Source: Anaerolineae bacterium
GTDB taxonomy: Bacteria; Chloroflexota; Anaerolineae; 4572-78; J111
Assembly (NCBI GenBank): GCA_020433835.1
Contig: JAGRBY010000035.1
Location: 1-24,105, forward strand
Length of the DNA stretch: 24,105 nt
Direction of reading: 5' to 3'
Shown here: positions 21,712 through 24,105 of the stretch, piece after piece
How positions within the stretch are numbered: position 1 is the stretch's first letter
Layout: every line of letters begins with the position of its first letter
The notes under the pieces: generated by a model
Seen by the model: only the letters and a program-made list of their open reading frames with translations
Database searches by the model: none
What the model was told of the DNA's origin: nothing
Translations under genes and position numbers: made by a program

Positions 21712-23508
21712 TTATTTATCGATGGGCAATCCACTCGGCACGGATTGAGGAACGACGTTGGTTAAATTGACCGCAGCCGGATCGGTGAGTGCTTGAAGAA
21801 AAGCCAGCAACTGCTCAACTTCATGCTCAGACAGTTCCGTCGGAGTAGCGATGAGAGGATCCAAATGGGCCAGTTGATCATTGATGTAGCTCTCATCACT
21901 CTGAAAACTATCGCGCAGATCATCGCGCAGTTGATAGGGATCATAGCTATACAGCGCTTGCTCCGGGTTGAGGTGGTGACGAACCACAGCTTCCAGGCTG
22001 GTATACGCTCCGGCGTGCGTCCAGGGGCCGGTGAGAGCGACATTGCGCAGCATCGGCGTGCGAAAGGCATATTTATCCTCGGCGTTATCGGTTTCGCCGG
22101 CCCGGCCCAGATCGATGCCGGGCTGTTCTTTGTTGTTGCCGGGATCAACCTGCGGCATCGCCAAATTGTGGGTGAGTTGATCGGTGAACAGATTACCGGC
22201 ATGGCAGCGGTTACAGTTGGCCTTGCCGAAGAAAATGAGCGCCCCTTGCTTGGCTTCATCTGATAAAGCAGTTTCCTCACCGGCCACAAAGCGATCCCAG
22301 GGTGTATTGGCAAACGCAAACGCTTTTATAATGAAGGCCGCAATCCCATTCGCCGCGTGCTGAAAGCCAAGCTCATCGGCCGGAATATCAGGATAGGCCT
22401 GGTTGAACAAAAACACATACTCTTCGTGCGCCAGCAAACGGTCCATCAAGGCTTCCCACATCCCAATAAAATCCTCATCATCGATCAGCGCCATCTCGTT
22501 GCCGAACTTTTCGAAATCGGCCGGCATACCGCGCATCTCATCGCGAGCCGTCACTGGAAACATGGCCAACACCGCCAAAATACTGTCAAGATCGTCACCC
22601 GGCAGCATATCCCCGGCCGGACTGGTAAAACCACCTTTCGAACCGTTGACCCGAATATCCCAAAACATCGTTACCAGTTCCGGCTGACCGCGATTAAACA
22701 AATCGGGCGAATTACGTGGATGAAGAAAGCGATCCGGCGCATTACGCCGCTGCGGGCCAACGCCGTTCAAGCCACCAACCCCAATCGACATCGACAGGCC
22801 GTCGCTGGTGTGCTGCAGCGGCAAATGACACGTTGAGCAAGCCATATCGTGATTCCCGCTCATCACTTTATCAAAAAACAACGCTTGGCCCAACGCCACC
22901 TTGGCTGTATCCGGTTCCGGCCCCGCTTCAAGCGGGGTAATGCCGGCTTCGCTTATCATCTGGCGAAGTTGCGCATCCAAACCAATAATGATGGGTCCCT
23001 GTCGGTGATAGTTGGTAGCTGTCATCACTAAATCGATGATATTGACCTGCTCGTCGCCATTGATATCGGCTTGAGGCTCTGCTGTGGTATAGAAGCTGGC
23101 AATAAAAGCCAGATCGAGGATATCAATCACGTCATCCCCTGTGGCATCGCCTCCCAGCAAGATAATATGGCCCACATCCAGAGTGGTGTCGCCCTGAACG
23201 GCAGCCTCGGCTTTGGCGCTTAAATAGCCGGGCGCATCGATCAGCATCGAATAGCCGTCATCAACCTCAAGATGCATCTCAAACGTACCGTCAGAGTTGG
23301 GCTGAAGCTGATACGTTCCGGCGCTGATAAGTGCGCTGCTGCTATCGCTGCGGCCTTCTAATTCGAGTCTGCCGGTTAGGATTACGTTTGATGCGGCCAG
23401 GACATCGCTCGGGCCACCCACCAAAATCGCCGCCGCCGGCAGCATCAAGCCGATACCGATAGCCCAAACCATACCCCAATAGACACCGATTTTCGTTAGA
23501 TGCCTCAT
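21712..23508 (-). CDS. Secreted di-haem cytochrome c peroxidase/MauG-family protein with N-terminal dockerin-like module
   Basis: A 598-residue exported haem protein. A signal peptide or anchor (1-39, hydrophobic core WGMVWAIGIGLMLPAAAILV) precedes a carboxypeptidase-regulatory-like beta domain (about 41-115). A dockerin type I-like pair of Ca-binding loops follows: GDATGDDVIDILDLAF (120-135) and ADINGDEQVNIIDLVM (147-162), with the tag GPIIIGL (171-177). The cytochrome domain (about 185-575) carries two c-haem sites, C224-S-T-C-H228 and C432-N-R-C-H436, with ALGQALFFD before the first, as in bacterial cytochrome c peroxidases. Family members reduce H2O2 or oxidise protein/organic substrates. 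About 180 residues of N-terminal extension are extra. I chose ATG 23508 because GGAGAAGG (23513-23520) and the signal peptide follow from it; an in-frame upstream start would overlap the next gene. A strong terminator follows. Confidence 0.9.
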   Translation of the reverse strand: MRHLTKIGVYWGMVWAIGIGLMLPAAAILVGGPSDVLAASNVILTGRLELEGRSDSSSALISAGTYQLQPNSDGTFEMHLEVDDGYSMLIDAPGYLSAKAEAAVQGDTTLDVGHIILLGGDATGDDVIDILDLAFIASFYTTAEPQADINGDEQVNIIDLVMTATNYHRQGPIIIGLDAQLRQMISEAGITPLEAGPEPDTAKVALGQALFFDKVMSGNHDMACSTCHLPLQHTSDGLSMSIGVGGLNGVGPQRRNAPDRFLHPRNSPDLFNRGQPELVTMFWDIRVNGSKGGFTSPAGDMLPGDDLDSILAVLAMFPVTARDEMRGMPADFEKFGNEMALIDDEDFIGMWEALMDRLLAHEEYVFLFNQAYPDIPADELGFQHAANGIAAFIIKAFAFANTPWDRFVAGEETALSDEAKQGALIFFGKANCNRCHAGNLFTDQLTHNLAMPQVDPGNNKEQPGIDLGRAGETDNAEDKYAFRTPMLRNVALTGPWTHAGAYTSLEAVVRHHLNPEQALYSYDPYQLRDDLRDSFQSDESYINDQLAHLDPLIATPTELSEHEVEQLLAFLQALTDPAAVNLTNVVPQSVPSGLPIDK

Positions 23509-23599
23509 GAGACCTTCTCCATAATCGACTAAGTTTTTCTTATAAATGCAGAAAAGATATCCGGTTGTTAAAGAACGGGTTATGCCTGGGTGATCTGTG

Positions 23600-24105
23600 T
23601 TATTCTGCCAGCCCAATAATAATCGGGCCACGTTCCTGATAATTCGATGCCGTAATTACCAGATCAAAAATATTAACGGTTCCATCGCCGTTGATATCGC
23701 CTGTGGGATCATTGGTGCGATACAACGTGGCAATAAGCGCTAAATCTAAAATGTCGATGACCGCATCTTCGTTAACATCGCCACCTAACAGCGTAACCGT
23801 CCCGATATCTTCGTTGGGTAAACTCTGTTGAGCAGTCAAGTAGCCCGTATGAGTCGCGCGCAAACAAGCGATACTTTGTTCATCGGCTACGGTAATTTCA
23901 AAACTACCATCAGCAGCTGTGGAGGTAGACAGCGAGGAGGATATCGCTTCTGAGCAGGAGGTTTCGGTTAAGATGATGTCGGTGCCGCTGTGATCGGTGC
24001 GGCCTTGTAAGAGAATTGTGCCGGAGAATTCGGTTGTCTGTTTAACAATAACGCTAGACACCGCTGCCAAGGCATCGATACGCGGCACCACGCGCCCCGT
24101 TCGGC
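23600..24105 (-). CDS. Partial gene: C-terminus of a dockerin-like/carboxypeptidase-regulatory-like secreted protein
   Basis: The reading frame is open to the window edge, so the true start lies beyond 24105; a GTG at 24089-24091 is unlikely to be the start because it is not followed by a signal peptide. The visible part holds a carboxypeptidase-regulatory-like beta domain (FSGTILLQGRTDHSG ... ADGSFEITV ... HTGYLTAQQ) and a C-terminal dockerin-like pair (GDVNEDAVIDILDLAL and GDINGDGTVNIFDLVI) ending with GPIIIGLAE. The last 59 or so residues match the module in the neighbouring cytochrome at 39 of 59 positions by my ungapped count, so the two are paralogous by duplication. The enzymatic part, if any, lies outside the window. 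It is 91 bp upstream of the cytochrome gene in the same direction, possibly one operon. Confidence 0.8.
   Translation of the reverse strand, partial: RTGRVVPRIDALAAVSSVIVKQTTEFSGTILLQGRTDHSGTDIILTETSCSEAISSSLSTSTAADGSFEITVADEQSIACLRATHTGYLTAQQSLPNEDIGTVTLLGGDVNEDAVIDILDLALIATLYRTNDPTGDINGDGTVNIFDLVITASNYQERGPIIIGLAE

Noticed and set aside
21762..22319. 185-residue minus-strand frame inside the cytochrome gene
   Set aside because: It is an alternative frame of the cytochrome coding region; the cytochrome frame has two CxxCH motifs and family similarity, while this one has none.
21712..23631. Longer version of the cytochrome protein starting at 23631
   Set aside because: The extra 41 residues overlap the neighbouring gene and would bury the signal peptide; ATG 23508 has a good ribosome-binding site.
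23600..24105. Cellulosome component
   Set aside because: Although the repeats resemble dockerin, no glycoside hydrolase or cohesin is visible, and the only complete partner in view is a cytochrome.

Overview
The window looks like chromosomal DNA of a free-living bacterium, most probably a member of the Chloroflexota (Anaerolineae/Caldilineae-like). This rests on the style of several proteins: a TPR protein with the 'AWYWL...CLENL...NPKN' pattern, a GAF/PAS-rich NarL-type sensor kinase, a lipoprotein subtilase with a Pro-Thr stalk, and secreted proteins carrying dockerin-like repeats. No rRNA marker is present, so the assignment is an inference. I see no tRNA, rRNA, CRISPR array, IS element or phage gene.

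Layout. On the minus strand, 81-3294 is a compact chemotaxis operon transcribed cheA -> cheC-like -> cheD: the cheA and cheC-like genes overlap by 17 bp and a 15 bp gap precedes cheD. Divergent from it is pyrG (CTP synthase, 3579-5228). pyrG is preceded by a good promoter and a terminator-like hairpin between promoter and gene, which suggests attenuation. Next come a tyrosine recombinase (5332-6324) and a secreted subtilisin-like lipoprotein (6359-8668). A very large soluble multi-sensor histidine kinase (8787-12719) and its likely NarL/LuxR response regulator (12846-13505) follow. A 70-residue helix-turn-helix protein (13671-13883) is flanked by hairpins. Then a TPR/membrane protein (14115-14888) overlaps a PEP-synthase/rifampin-phosphotransferase-like enzyme (14881-17523).

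A 365 bp non-coding stretch (17524-17888) holds a striking structured inverted repeat. It precedes folK and folE, which encode two pterin/folate enzymes 13 bp apart. Converging on folE is a second, membrane-bound histidine kinase (19134-21416, minus). Upstream of that, also on the minus strand, is a secreted di-haem cytochrome c peroxidase/MauG-type protein with an N-terminal dockerin-like module (21712-23508). The last gene (23600-24105, truncated by the window edge) ends in the same dockerin-like module.

Most genes are well-known families. The parts I find least ordinary are the dockerin-cytochrome fusion with its paralogous neighbour, the pyrG leader, the three-way-junction element at 17.6 kb, the repeated TTTACC/GGTAAA boxes before the recombinase, and the rifampin-phosphotransferase-like enzyme coupled to a TPR membrane protein. 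None of these proves a new system from sequence alone.
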